Shown here: one piece after another, positions 22,612 through 33,275 of the stretch
Numbering within the stretch: position 1 is the first letter of the stretch
Layout of the letters: every line of letters starts with the position of its first letter
Assembly: GCA_003550325.1 (NCBI GenBank)
Contig: QKWP01000345.1
Coordinates: 143,163-207,162, forward strand
Length of the DNA: 64,000 nt
DNA from: Gigaspora rosea
Taxonomy: Eukaryota > Glomeromycota > Glomeromycetes > Diversisporales > Gigasporaceae
Direction of reading: 5' to 3'
Notes under the pieces: generated by a model
Told to the model about the DNA's origin: nothing
Databases searched by the model: none
The model's input: the letters and a program-made list of their open reading frames with translations, nothing else
Made by a program: the position numbers and the translations under genes

Positions 22612-24396
22612 TTAGGAGCGAAGAGGCCTTAAGGCCTCTATATTCCCTTCGAGCTTGTTTAGGCGGGATACTATTTCTAACAATAACGTCTCCTGATCAT
22701 AAATCTGCTCAGTCCCTACTCTTTTGTTAATGTTCTTCCTTTCTCTATCTTGTCTTTCCTCTTCTGCTCTCCCTGGCATGATTCTTTTCCTTCCTATTAT
22801 CTCAATTCTAGGCTTGAAAGAATTGGAACCTCGTCTCTTTAAATTGATTCCCATAGGGTTTTCCAAGTCTTTAAGCTCTACCTCAACCCTTCTTTTTTTC
22901 CTTGAGTTCTCCTCTACTAACTCTACTTTCTCGAAGTCTACATCCCAGGTTAATCTAATATCATTGTACCAGATACAATGTCTCATTGCTTCTAACTTGT
23001 TTTCTACTGACTCAAATTCAACGAGTGCTGCACCCCTTTGGTGGCCATTACTGTTTCGAAAGATGTGAACTGCTTTGCCTCCTACTCTTGCTATTTGTCT
23101 CCACAACAACGATTCTGCTGCGAAATGTGGCAATCCCTTAACCCTAGCTACTATTTTTCTTCTTCTTTTAAGCTCATTCTTGCATTTACCTTCGGAAGTT
23201 ACTCTGACCATTCTATTTCCAAGGAAGGGTAATGCCCACGTATCTTTTATTTTTTTATCCAATTCTGCTGAGCTTGTGCAGATTTCTACTTCTGCTCTTC
23301 CACTTCCATTGTACGTCCAGTACAGGTCACAACTTATAACTTTTCCGAAGCTAACTAGTAATCTTCTTATTTGTTCTTTCCTTGTACCCAATGGAAGATC
23401 CCATATTGTCAAATTGATCTTACTATTCTCAGTTCTTAATAGATCATGCTCTGTTAGCTTTGTACTGTTTCCTTTCCCATTTTGCATTTTTTTGTTTTCT
23501 TGGTCTAATGTTGATATAAAGTCTTTTTCCACTCCGTTGACTGTATTGTCTGTATTGGCTACAGCCCAAAGATCTTCGTTCTTCCTTTCTATTTCTACTG
23601 AGTTTGTATCCAGGTCTTGTGTGCTCAACTTATTGAGCCCTTTTGCTTCTTTACTTCCTTCCTTCATAATTTCTTTTTCCTCCTTCCCATTTCCTTTTTT
23701 TCTTGATGGTTCTCCCAAATCTTTACCGAGTATGCTCCCACTATCAATCTGGACACCATTAATCTTTTCTTCTAGTAACCTTTCGCTCTTGCTCTTAATT
23801 CCTGTCCATTCTCCCTTACTTTGTATCAATCCGGCTTCTTTAAGCTTTTCCGCCAAATTCTCTACTAGTCTTGTAATTTCCAAATTGATTGGTGTTTCTT
23901 TTTTCCTAGACCTCTTCTCAATTTCTTTAATAAAATTCTCCCGGTTTAATCTATTATTCTTGTGCAACTCTGCGAGATTTTGACTGATCATCTCCACCCA
24001 ATCACCTGTCAGTTCATCTAGTGTCCCGATTTCCGCTACTTCTAAAACTAGTTTTTTACTAATTTGTGCGCATTTTTTTTTCACTAACTCAATTCTTGAT
24101 AATTCACTACTGCTCGTCGAGCCTGATTGTTGTTTACTAGTGTGTACTACATCAGTCTCTTCTCTAGATTTTTTTCCTTCAACTTTATCTCTATTTGTGG
24201 CTTCCTTATACTTGATCCATTTGTGTGTTTCCCATAAGTTTCTCCAAAAGGTTAAATGTTCCGGAGAACTTAATCCTAAAAACTCTGCTAATTCCCTATC
24301 TTCTTTTAACACTAATTTTTTAAATTCTTCTAGAATATTCTTTTTTTCATCATCAGGTTTTCTAAAAAATTCTTTACATCTATTATATCGCTCCAT
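22612..24396 (-). CDS. LINE ORF1: RNA-binding protein with two RRM-like domains
   Basis: 594 residues, uninterrupted, starting MERYNRCKEFFRKPDDEKKN. The N-terminal 300 residues are lysine/glutamate-rich, probably helical or disordered. Residues about 326-400 (INLTIWDLPLG, RRLLVSFGKVISCDLYW, GRAEVEI) and about 415-486 (ARVKGLP, GAALVEFES) look like tandem RNA-recognition motifs. A basic stretch (KNELKRRRK, NSRKKRRVE) and a C-terminal leucine-spaced helix (LLLEIVSRLNKLEGNIEAL, about 570-590) suggest RNA binding and oligomerisation. No CCHC zinc knuckle was seen, unlike many Tad/I-clade ORF1 proteins. In LINEs ORF1p coats the element RNA. It ends just before ORF2, so ORF2 is probably translated by reinitiation or a similar mechanism. 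Confidence 0.9.
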   Translation of the reverse strand: MERYNRCKEFFRKPDDEKKNILEEFKKLVLKEDRELAEFLGLSSPEHLTFWRNLWETHKWIKYKEATNRDKVEGKKSREETDVVHTSKQQSGSTSSSELSRIELVKKKCAQISKKLVLEVAEIGTLDELTGDWVEMISQNLAELHKNNRLNRENFIKEIEKRSRKKETPINLEITRLVENLAEKLKEAGLIQSKGEWTGIKSKSERLLEEKINGVQIDSGSILGKDLGEPSRKKGNGKEEKEIMKEGSKEAKGLNKLSTQDLDTNSVEIERKNEDLWAVANTDNTVNGVEKDFISTLDQENKKMQNGKGNSTKLTEHDLLRTENSKINLTIWDLPLGTRKEQIRRLLVSFGKVISCDLYWTYNGSGRAEVEICTSSAELDKKIKDTWALPFLGNRMVRVTSEGKCKNELKRRRKIVARVKGLPHFAAESLLWRQIARVGGKAVHIFRNSNGHQRGAALVEFESVENKLEAMRHCIWYNDIRLTWDVDFEKVELVEENSRKKRRVEVELKDLENPMGINLKRRGSNSFKPRIEIIGRKRIMPGRAEEERQDRERKNINKRVGTEQIYDQETLLLEIVSRLNKLEGNIEALRPLRS

Positions 24397-24809
24397 TTCC
24401 TATTTTGTTATGTGTTTGGTTTATTTCTTTGTTTACTTTCTACTTGATACGCGTTTGTGATTTTTAATTAAATTGGATATGATTTGTTAACTTATTTTAG
24501 ACTCTTTGTTTGTTTATTGACGCGTATGTTGTTTGATCAAAACAGATCAGCGTTACAGGGTCTCGAGGAATTCTCCCAATTTTCCAGAAAATTTTTCCAA
24601 AAACGAAAGTTTTCTTGCTAACCCCTTATCAACTGTTTTTTGTCTGAAGTGCTACTACTAGACTACTGTTTATTTTAAGTGTTCTTTCCTTTTTATTATT
24701 TGTATTAGGCACCTTAACTAGTGTACTTTTTGTCCTTTTCTCTGTTTTCTTTTTCCGCTGTTTTTGGAAATATGGATCAGCAGAAAGAGTTTTTTTTTAT
24801 ATATTATCT

Positions 24810-25188
24810 CTTTTATCATATAATTTTTATTTTTTATAACAAATAGTAGCTTTGTCAATAGTTTTATTAATTGTTAACAGTTTTATCAGAATCATCATTT
24901 GATAAAACCATTTGTAATAGCTCTTTACACTATTTAATTTATGTTTTGGTGCCAAAGTTTATGCCTATAAATTGCTTGCATCTCTACATTTTATAAATGA
25001 ATAATATATTAACTTTAGCAACAAAAAACTAAAAGTATAAAAATTTACCAAATCTAATTCTATTTTATATATAATAAAGAACATTATTTTAGAAAAACAA
25101 AAATGAACATTGGTGGGTAGGAATAGAAAAAAATAGAAAAAAATATGATCTATATTGACCCAGATCCATTTTTAAGTCTTAATTATTA
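24810..25188. other. AT-rich spacer
   Basis: No gene or repeat structure is recognised between the LINE's 5' target duplication and the next inverted-repeat element. Confidence 0.5.
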
Positions 25189-26077
25189 GAGGGCTTCCAG
25201 AAATTATATAATTTTTTAGTGGGTAAGTAGGGTTCTGAAAATATTAGATAATAATTATAATTCTGATCAAATTTTTATAATTCTGGCCAAAAGTATAAAA
25301 TTATAAAATTATTAATAACTATTGTTCTACTAAAATGATTTAGATGTTTTAACTACCAAAATGTTTGTCTCACTAAGAGAATTCTAACAAGCCCAAAATT
25401 GTTAAAATCTAATCACAGGGTCCCAAGATCGGTCAACTTTTGTATAATTTTAATAGTGATTTTTTAGAATCACTAAGTAAATTTTTTAATATTGAATAAC
25501 TTTTGAGTTACTGGCCCATTTTGGATGATTTAACTACCAAAATGTTCATCTTAGTGAGTTGATTCTAACAGGCCCAAAATCGCTAAATTCTAATCACAGG
25601 ATTCCAAGAACAATAAAAATTTGTATTGTTAAACAAAAAATCTTTATTGATTTTGATTCCTGTGATTAGAATTTAGCGATTTTGGGCTTGTTAGAATTAT
25701 CTCACTGTGATAAACATTTTGGTAATTAAATTATCCAAAACGGGCAAGTGGATCAAAAGTTATTCAATATTAAAGAAATTTACTTATTGATTCTAAAAAA
25801 TTACTATTAAAATTATACAAAAGTTGGGAGCCTGTAATTGGATTTTAAAGATTTTGTCTTGTTATAATCGTCTCAGTGAGATGAACATTTTGGTAGTTAA
25901 ATCATATAAATTAGTCAAGTAGAGCAATAGTTTTATTAATTTCATAAATTGAAACATATGAATAAATTTTAAAAAATATAAAATTTGATTGGCTAATTGA
26001 GTATCAGGTATGAGTAGGTAGAGTAAAATTTTGAAATTTATTAGTAACAAAATATTACGTAATTTCTGGAAGCCCCT
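25189..26077. mobile_element. Fold-back inverted-repeat element with TA flanks, 889 bp
   Basis: The left end GAGGGCTTCCAGAAATTA and right end TAATTTCTGGAAGCCCCT are inverse copies with two mismatches. TA lies outside both (25187-25188 and 26078-26079), as for Tc1/mariner-type MITEs. The interior has four related units: two direct (about 25330-25450 and 25530-25620) and two inverted (about 25650-25740 and 25840-25910). They share ACTACCAAAATGTT, TCTAACAAGCCCAAAAT and CTAATCACAGG words. No ORF is present. Confidence 0.75.
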
Positions 26078-26469
26078 TACTATATAAAAGAAAATAGCAT
26101 CAATACAAAAATAAAAACAGAATAGTAAATAGAAGCCAATACTTATTTCAAAGTTTTATTCTAATTATTATATTGAAGATTAGCTATATTCTATAAGAAA
26201 AAAAACATAGTAATTATATTAATGAAATTATGAAAAAAAGAAGGTACTTACTATAATATATAATAATCCCAGTTCAATTTTCTAACCAAGAACTGCAAAA
26301 AAAAGTATCAGTTCTTAAAAAAAATAAAAGAAATAAGAAAATAATACTATAACAAGTTCAAAATAAGCATTAACTAAGCTTTCTTCCAAGTTCTATATCA
26401 AAGATTTGTTATACTTTATGAGAAAGACAACTTAAGTAACTATATTAATAATATCAAATAAAAAATATA

Positions 26470-28188
26470 GGGCTTTTCTATATATCTCTGGCCTCTTTAG
26501 CCAATCAAGCATGAAAAAATCATATAACTAAAGCTCATGTGTTAATCCGATCACTGATATAAGATCGAATGACAAGATCAAACAATCTTACTCTGCGCCA
26601 TTACCAGATCCAGATAGATAAGTAGATGAACTGTTTTTTTTTTCTGCACTTTATTGTTGACTTTTATCATTAGTGTCATGGTTAGACGTTTTTCTGTTTC
26701 TTTTGTATTGCAGTTTCAACATTCGAGTGACATATCCTTTTTTTTGTTTTTTTGCTTTGCTTTTTTGCTTTTTTGCTTTTTTGTTTTGCTTTCTTGCTTT
26801 ATTCTCTTGCCTTGCTTTTTTGCATTTTTGCTTTGCTTTTTATGTCATTGTGTTTTGCTTTTTTATATTCTTGCTTTTTGCATTGCTACCTTCTTGTGTT
26901 TTTTTGTGTTTTGTGCTATTGTGATCTTGCTTTCTTGTCTTTTGCATATTTGCTTCTTTGCAGCTTTGTCTTTTGTGTCCTTGGGTTTGGGTAAAATGAA
27001 AAGTATCAATCTTTTTACTTTTTTTTTTTTTTGAACTTGACTAACACTTTTTTTTTGTAGTTGGATTTGTAGTTGAATTTGTAGTTGGAGTCGTAGTTGG
27101 AGTTGTATTTGGTGCCATATTTGGTGCTATGATTTCATTGACATTCTGGGTGTATATTTCATTAGTTTTGGGATTTCTTTGTTGTTAGTATAGTTTCGAC
27201 ATCACTTATTAACACATTTTGTTTTATTTTAGGTTTATTTCTTCGTTGGAATCGTAGTTAGTTTTGTGATTTAGTTGACATTTTGGGTAAATGTTCATTA
27301 GTTTCGTGTTTTTTTTGTTAGTATAGTTTCGTCATCGTCCATTGGTGCTCTTTTTGCTATGTAGCGTATTATAGCATATACCACTAAAGATTGCTTACGT
27401 TGCTAATATTTTTTTTCGCCGTTGGTATCGTTATTTATTGGTGCTCTATTCGTTTTGATGGGTTGTTCTTTGGGCCTTTTTCATTGTTAATATATCGTTC
27501 TTTGGTGCCTCTCTTTGTCGCTAGTTTTGTTTCCTTTTTCGTTGCTGTGCCAGTCACATTTTCGTTACTTGCTGCTAATGTCGTGTATCATGCTGTATTT
27601 CGCTAAAGGTAGTTTTATCTTGTGTAGGGTTAGGGTCAAAATTGGGACTTAGTGTAGGGTTAGAGGGTTAGATAATAGCGTGGAGTTAGTGTAGTTATAC
27701 AGGTTTAGTGTTAGGATTAGTATTAGAAGATGAAGTGTACTTAAGTTAGATAGTAGCACAAGATTATGTAAATGTAGATTTAGAATGATATATATTTGTT
27801 ATAAATTATCATAATAAATATGCGAATTTTTTTTTTGAAATAATCTTGAAATTGGGTTAAAGTGTAATATATATAGTATAAAAAAATTGACAAGTTATCG
27901 AAAATAACATTTTTGGGGCACATTCTTTAGGGTTGGGAGTTAAGATTAGAAGTTAGTTTAGAGTAAAGTTTATATTAAACAAGTATAAATAGGTTTTAAA
28001 GAGTTAATATATGCATGTAATTAGTTCGATCCTAGGAAGTTAGTGGTTAGATTTCAGGTTGCACAAATTCTTCTGATCAACTGATGATCTGGAAAGTTGG
28101 GTCACGTAACTTTTGCTTGTTTTAATTGGTTGATAGGCCAGAAATATATAAGTTATATATTTCTGGCCAGAGATATATAGAAAAGCCC
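26470..28188. mobile_element. GGGCTTTTC inverted-repeat element with T-rich core, 1.7 kb
   Basis: The left end GGGCTTTTCTATATATCTCT then GGCC is the perfect inverse of the right end (28165-28188). A 9-bp duplication AAAAATATA flanks it (26461-26469 and 28189-28197), which suits Mutator-like elements (usually 8-10 bp). The core has TTTTTTGCTTTTTTGC tracts (26740-26990), GTAGTTGGAGTCGTAGTTGG repeats (27055-27110) and a distal part (27850-28020) that is repeated at 49510-49660. All three forward frames are open through the T-rich tract, so those frames are not evidence of a gene. Confidence 0.8.
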
Positions 28189-28260
28189 AAAAATATATAC
28201 TTACTACCTCATATGTTACTATTCAAGTTAGTGTTTTAATCTGTTATAAAAATCTTAACC

Positions 28261-28440
28261 AGGACCCCGAAATATATATAGATAGGTTAGGTATAAATTT
28301 GCTTATTTTTGAGGTTTTTTATACAGATCTTTTCTATTTATAGTAATTTTTTTGCTTATTTTTGAAGTTTTTTTGCAGATCTTTTCTTTTTTAGTAACCC
28401 TATAATTAACCTGACATATCTATATATATTTCGGGGTTCT
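28261..28440. mobile_element. AGGACCCC-family MITE, 180 bp
   Basis: Ends are AGGACCCCGAAATATATATA and TATATATATTTCGGGGTTCT. The interior contains GCTTATTTTTGA(A/G)GTTTTTT followed by CAGATCTTTTCT twice, an internal duplication of about 55 bases shared by the family. The flanks (TCTTAACC and GGTGTATT) do not match, so the insertion site may have been altered. Confidence 0.7.
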
Positions 28441-28717
28441 GGTGTATTACTTGGGTTGCCTATTCCTATTGGCAGAGACATTAATTTTTTTTGGATTATA
28501 AATAAATTTTTTTGAATAACACAAAAAATTTTGAAAATTTTGGGTTTAGCTGGTATTAAAAAATTATATATAATTTGGGCGCTGTCATGTAATTCATATA
28601 ACTTTGAATTATTGCCCAAAATTTCAGCATTTCAAAATTTACAAAATTTTAAATCATATGAATACAACGAATCAGATTAATAAAAATTAATAGATAGTCC
28701 AATCATACTGCTAAAAC

Positions 28718-29082
28718 AGGACCCCAACATATATATAAATAGGTCTGATTAATTATAGGGTTACTAAAAAAGAAAAGATCAGTATAAAAACTTTAAAAAT
28801 AAGCAAAAAAATACTATAAATAGAAAGATCTACATAAAAACCTCAAAAATAAACAAACTCATACCAGAACCCCGAAATATATATAGATAGGTCAGGTTAA
28901 TTATAGGGTTACTAAAAAAGGAAAGATCTATAGAAAAAACTTCAAAAATAAGCAAAAAATTACTATAAATAGAAAAGATCTGCATAAAAAGCTTCAAAAA
29001 TAAGCAAACTTATACATAATCTATCTATGTATATTTCGGGGTCCTCTCATACCTGACTTATTTATATATATTTCGGGGTTCT
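28718..29082. mobile_element. AGGACCCC-family MITE (outer copy, split by a second copy)
   Basis: Begins AGGACCCCAACATATATATA and ends TATATATTTCGGGGTTCT. It is flanked by an exact 8-bp duplication GCTAAAAC at 28710-28717 and 29083-29090. Removing the inner copy and its duplication leaves about 177 bases, the usual size for the family. Confidence 0.85.
28866..29045. mobile_element. AGGACCCC-family MITE nested in another copy
   Basis: Begins AGAACCCCGAAATATATATA and ends ATGTATATTTCGGGGTCCT, with an exact 8-bp duplication CTCATACC at 28858-28865 and 29046-29053. It interrupts the copy at 28718-29082. The exact duplications of both insertions fix the order and the 8-bp size. Confidence 0.88.
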
Positions 29083-29090
29083 GCTAAAAC

Positions 29091-29750
29091 CATGTATAAA
29101 ATTTTAAAATTTTAGTTTTTTATAGATAATTCTCAAAATTATAGATTATCTTTAAATTTATAAAAAATTATGGATCCATAATTTTTAGCATCTCTGTCTG
29201 TCAAATAGATCACCTAGGCCATCTAATAGTAAGAGAAATTCTGCAACAAAATTTAAAAAGCAATCATTGGTTAAATTGAAGATTTTTTATGTAACACTTA
29301 ATTATACCTTTTGTACTCAAAAATGCAATAATTATGAGGTTAAATAGCTTTTTTAAAAACTTGAATTAGTTAGATCTATTAACTGCATATTTGATATCCA
29401 TATAGTTAATCACATATTTGGATGCTATAAATGTCTCACAAATAAGAAACCTTATCTACTAGTTTCCAAATAAATAATCTAACAGATATTTGCAGGTATC
29501 TACAGATATTCACAGTTAGAGATTGAACCCCAATAAGATCTGGGTTGCCTACCTATTTAAATAATACTAATTAATAAATGGGTTCATACCTACAAGCCAA
29601 ATGCAATAATAGTATATACTTATATTGTTGTGAAATAATACCCATGGTGTTATTTAGATAGGCTTAATTTAGGCCAAATTTTGAAATTATACTCTGCATG
29701 TTATTTTACAACAATATGGTAAGCATTTATAGTCTTGATTTGTGAACAAA
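29091..29750. other. AT-rich stretch without a gene
   Basis: No coding sequence or element with defined ends. CAGATATTTGCAGGTATCTA-type words near 29490-29520 are loosely repeated at 30310-30720. Confidence 0.45.
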
Positions 29751-29758
29751 ATTAACAT

Positions 29759-30042
29759 TAGGGATCCTCAAATTCAAATCAAATCAAATATTGGATTAAT
29801 TTGAATTTGATCAAATCAAATTGATCCTGATTTGAATTTGATTTGATTCAAATATTTGAATTTAATTGATATGAATTTGAATTTTTAATAGTAATTTTCA
29901 AATCAAATCAAATATTTGTCAAATCAAATCAAATTTGGCTATATTTGAATTTGATCAAATCAAATATAGTCAAATTTGAATTTGAATTTGATCAAATATT
30001 TGATTCAAATATTTGAAGACCAAATCAAATTGCAGAACCCTA
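29759..30042. mobile_element. hAT-type MITE of TCAAAT repeats, 284 bp
   Basis: Starts TAGGGATCC and ends GCAGAACCCTA. The flanks ATTAACAT (29751-29758) and ATTAATAT (30043-30050) form an 8-bp duplication with one mismatch. The body is almost entirely (A)TTTGAATTTGATCAAATCAAA repeats in both orientations, like the subterminal zones of 4814-6044 (GTTTGATTTGA repeats). Confidence 0.8.
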
Positions 30043-30050
30043 ATTAATAT

Positions 30051-32400
30051 GAATGAAATGATTTATATATCATAGCAAATAATTTATAGTTTATAGTTAT
30101 TGTATAGGTTGTAGTGAATAACCCAGTTACACACAGGTTCATATTCCTTGCTGAAGGCAAAGTATTTAAATATGAACATGTATATGTAACCGATTATTCA
30201 ATATACTGATATAATAACTATCTTATTGCATAGTATCTAACATAACAATCACATGCAATAAATAAATGAAAAAAGCAATGGTTGTTTATAAAACCCATGC
30301 AATAAGCTAGATAATCCAGTTTATCCAGATATCCATATGGGGTGAGTCAGTAGAAAAAGGACAAATCATTTTTAGTAAAATTATTTAATTTTTAAATTAA
30401 AATATCCTGACAACTATTTGATCAAATTTGCTAAAAATTTTTTTATTTTAATTTTGAAATTATATAGAATTAAAATAAAAAAAAAATTTATTAAATTTAT
30501 TAAAATAGTTGTTAAGATATTTAAGCTTAAAGTCAAGAAAACTTTTACTTAGAAAAAATTTGTTTCTTTTCTACTAACTTATCTCATATAATTATCAGAA
30601 CATCTAGAAGGTTATCTGGCTATCTGTGGGGTTTATCCAGATATTCACAATTTAAAAATTGATGGTTATTTGGATATATCTTTAATAAAACAGATACTAT
30701 AAAATGGGTATCTGGATATCTGGATCCAAATACTAAAATTAGCAAATTAAATAGTAAAATTTATAAATAAAAACTAATTATAATAAAAATCGTTAGATAC
30801 GTATTTAGGGCATAAATCAATAAATCTTCGTAAAATCAATAGTAAAATTTATAAATATGAAAGCTTAGAACAATAATGTTCTTATATTATGTCTAAATAG
30901 AATAAAATTAAAGTAGTAAATATTTATAAACTTTGATAACTTATTTTAATTTATTTTATCACACTTATGCACTAGCTTCATGCATACAATAATAAATATT
31001 ATAAACTAGGGTAGATCAATGCCATTATTCACAATTTGAAGTAAATTATGAATAGTAAATAAATTTATAATAACTTGCTTTAAATATTTATATTAATAAA
31101 CATTCTTTATACTCATATACTAAATTAAAATAAACTAATAGTAAATATTCATAGACATGAATAAGTTATTTTGAAAATTTAGATTTTTAAGTGTTCTTTA
31201 TTCTCATGCACTAAATTAATACAAATAAAATGAATAAATAATATGTAAATATTCATGAATGCGATATCTTAATTAAATACTAAGACTAATATAAATATAC
31301 AGTATATTCTTTATACTTATATATTAAATATAAAAATTTTATATATTTTTATTTAGAATTGTTATTTGCTTGGATATCCTAGCTTGAGCTATATTGTAAT
31401 GTAGATGTAGATTCAAAAATTATGACTGAAACATGAATTTCTGATAGTCTAAAAATTTGATATACATTAATAATTGAGTCACATGTTTAATTATAACTCT
31501 AAGCAGTAGTTCAAACTATAGCTTTATCGTCTTAGTTCTATTCTCAAAATTTAATGCACATTATATTCACATTCTAAAATAAATTGTAAATATATAACTT
31601 GTATTACCTATGTATAATCTCTTTATATGTTATAATGCCTATAATCTCAATTGGTCTTTAGGGTGATTTGTGAAAAAAGCCCATAAATTTATGCTATTTA
31701 GACCATAATCAGGTTAATTTGGCAGTTCTACTAGTGGGTGACTTATGAATTACTCATAGATAACCCACAGGTAATCCACAGACTAGCTACTCAGTAGTCA
31801 TAATTCAATTTGGGTACTACCTATTTGCAAGTATTTTAAGTTCCATGCTAAAGTTTTGTCTTATAGAAAAGATAACATTATTAACTATATTAATAAAAAT
31901 CAAGTAAAAAAAGAAGTACTTATACATTTTATTTTTTTCTTCAAGTTTCATACTAAATATTCATTATACTCAACAAGAAAGTCAAATGTTAGTACATAAC
32001 TATATAAATAAAATTAAATAAAAGAAAGTACTATACTTGTTTATGTCATACATTAATTTTAGTTCCAGCTACCTAATATAAGCTTTACAAAATAGAGAAT
32101 GTTATTTTAAAATATAAAAAAAAAACTAAAAAAATTTATTATTGATATTATTGATTAGTTCATAAAGAATATAAACTAAATTTACAATAAAAAAAACTAT
32201 TAAATATATAAAATATAAATATGAATAAATTTATTTATAACAACCTGTTATGTAATAGCTATATTCTATAACTCAAAATTTATTAGAGTAATCCCTATTG
32301 ACTTTTAACAAAAATGGTCCTCTTGCAATTTTGTATTGATCTTGACTCTTACTCTAACTTTAACTCTAACTCTAATTTTAACATTAATACTAATCTTATA
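30051..32400. other. AT-rich non-coding region
   Basis: No ORF of protein-like composition. Seen only: TCTGGATATCTGG-like words (30310-30720) and recurring ATTCATGCACTAAATTAA-type phrases (30960-31330) suggesting old duplications. No defined element ends were found. Confidence 0.45.
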
Positions 32401-32745
32401 GCTGTTCATAATGGGTAGCAATCAATTAATCAACAATCACTTCACCAACATAAAATTTCACCGACAATTATTCACCGACACGTTCATTTTACCGACAGTT
32501 TATTTTACCGAAGCTCATTTCACCAACAAAGTAATTCTGGTCATTGTCGTTAGGGTCAGGGTAGAATTAGGTAGAATTAGGGCTAAAGTTAGGGTGCTTT
32601 TTGAAAAAAAACTTGTCGGTGAAATGAACTATAGTGAAACAAACTATCGGTAAAATGAACTTGTCAGTGAGTATTTGTCAGTAAAATGTTATGTCGGTGA
32701 AGTAATTGTTGGTGAAATAATACGAACCCGTTCATAACAGGCTGT
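32401..32745. repeat. Inverted minisatellite of TTTCACCGACAA / TTGTCGGTGAAA
   Basis: The left half (32440-32535) has at least five forward copies of TTCACCGACAA or TTTACCGACAG. The right half (32610-32735) has at least six inverse copies (TTGTCGGTGAAAT, ATCGGTAAAATGAA and similar). The spacer has AGGGTCAGGGTAGAATTAGG. GTTCATAATGGG and CCCGTTCATAACAGG mark the outer ends. Related wording (TTGTCGGCGAAAT) occurs at 54280-54310. The 80-residue + frame through it (32411-32653) reads the repeat and is not taken as a gene. Confidence 0.7.
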
Positions 32746-32897
32746 TACAGATAGATTTCCTATAAATATTAATTTATTATATATTTTAGTAAGTTATTAT
32801 ATAAGTTTCTTGTTGAAACTTATCTTAAAATTTTATTTATCAAAGATTTGTTAGATCATTCAATCCAACCAATTATATAATATAAAAGGTTTGGTAG

Positions 32898-33275
32898 TAC
32901 CGTATTTACTTAAAATAACGCACATCTGTGTGTTATTTCAAGGGGATGTGTATTATTTCGAGTATGCGCATGGGCGTTATTTCGGGGTAAAGGTCTAGTT
33001 TCTAAAAAATTGTGTGTTATATATTGTAATGCATAAAAAACCTGTATTCCTTAATTTTATATGTACTTTCCGATCTAAGTCAAATTTTTTGACTTAAAAA
33101 ATTATTATTTCTGATTGTTATTTGAATTTGTTATTTCAGCAAATTATTGATTTGGCATTTAGAGTGTGCGTTATATTGTACACACATGGGTATTATTTCG
33201 AAACCAACATGCTATTTTAAGAAAATGCAATTTTCAAAATAATGCCCATGTGCGTTATTTCGAGTAAATATGGTA
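32898..33275. mobile_element. TACCGTATTTACT inverted-repeat element, about 380 bp
   Basis: The left end TACCGTATTTACTTAAAATA then ACGCACAT pairs inversely with ATGTGCGTTATTTCGAGTAA then ATATGGTA. Further GCGTTATTTCG(G/A) words lie inside. Diverged relatives occur at about 34735-34760 and 36285-36355. No certain target duplication. Confidence 0.6.

Larger units (their letters stand above)
16995..24797 (-). mobile_element. Full-length non-LTR retrotransposon (LINE), about 7.8 kb
   Basis: On the - strand it has a 5' UTR of about 400 bases (24797-24397), ORF1 (24396-22612), a 17-base gap between the ORF1 stop and the ORF2 ATG region, ORF2 (22592-17199), a 3' UTR of about 200 bases and a poly(A) tail seen as T(15) at 16994-17008. 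A 12-bp target duplication TATATATTATCT occurs at 16983-16994 and 24798-24809. Both ORFs are open for their full length with all main catalytic motifs, so this copy may be competent. GC content is visibly higher than the surroundings. Domain order (RRM-type ORF1; APE endonuclease, RT, RNase H-like region and C-terminal zinc motif in ORF2) suits Tad/I-like fungal LINEs. Confidence 0.95.

Noticed and set aside
17103-24460. Many + strand frames of 60-302 residues
   Set aside because: They are antisense shadows of the LINE ORFs, which carry recognisable endonuclease and reverse-transcriptase motifs.
26654-27034. Three overlapping forward frames (80-126 residues) rich in Phe, Leu and Cys
   Set aside because: All three frames are open at once because the tract is T-rich with TTTTTGC words; it lies inside an inverted-repeat element and has no protein-like composition.
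28356-28619. 87-residue - strand frame
   Set aside because: It runs out of a MITE end into AT-rich DNA; composition (I, K, N, L) is that of random AT-rich translation.
32411-32653. 80-residue + strand gene
   Set aside because: The frame simply reads through the TTTCACCGACAA minisatellite and its inverse.
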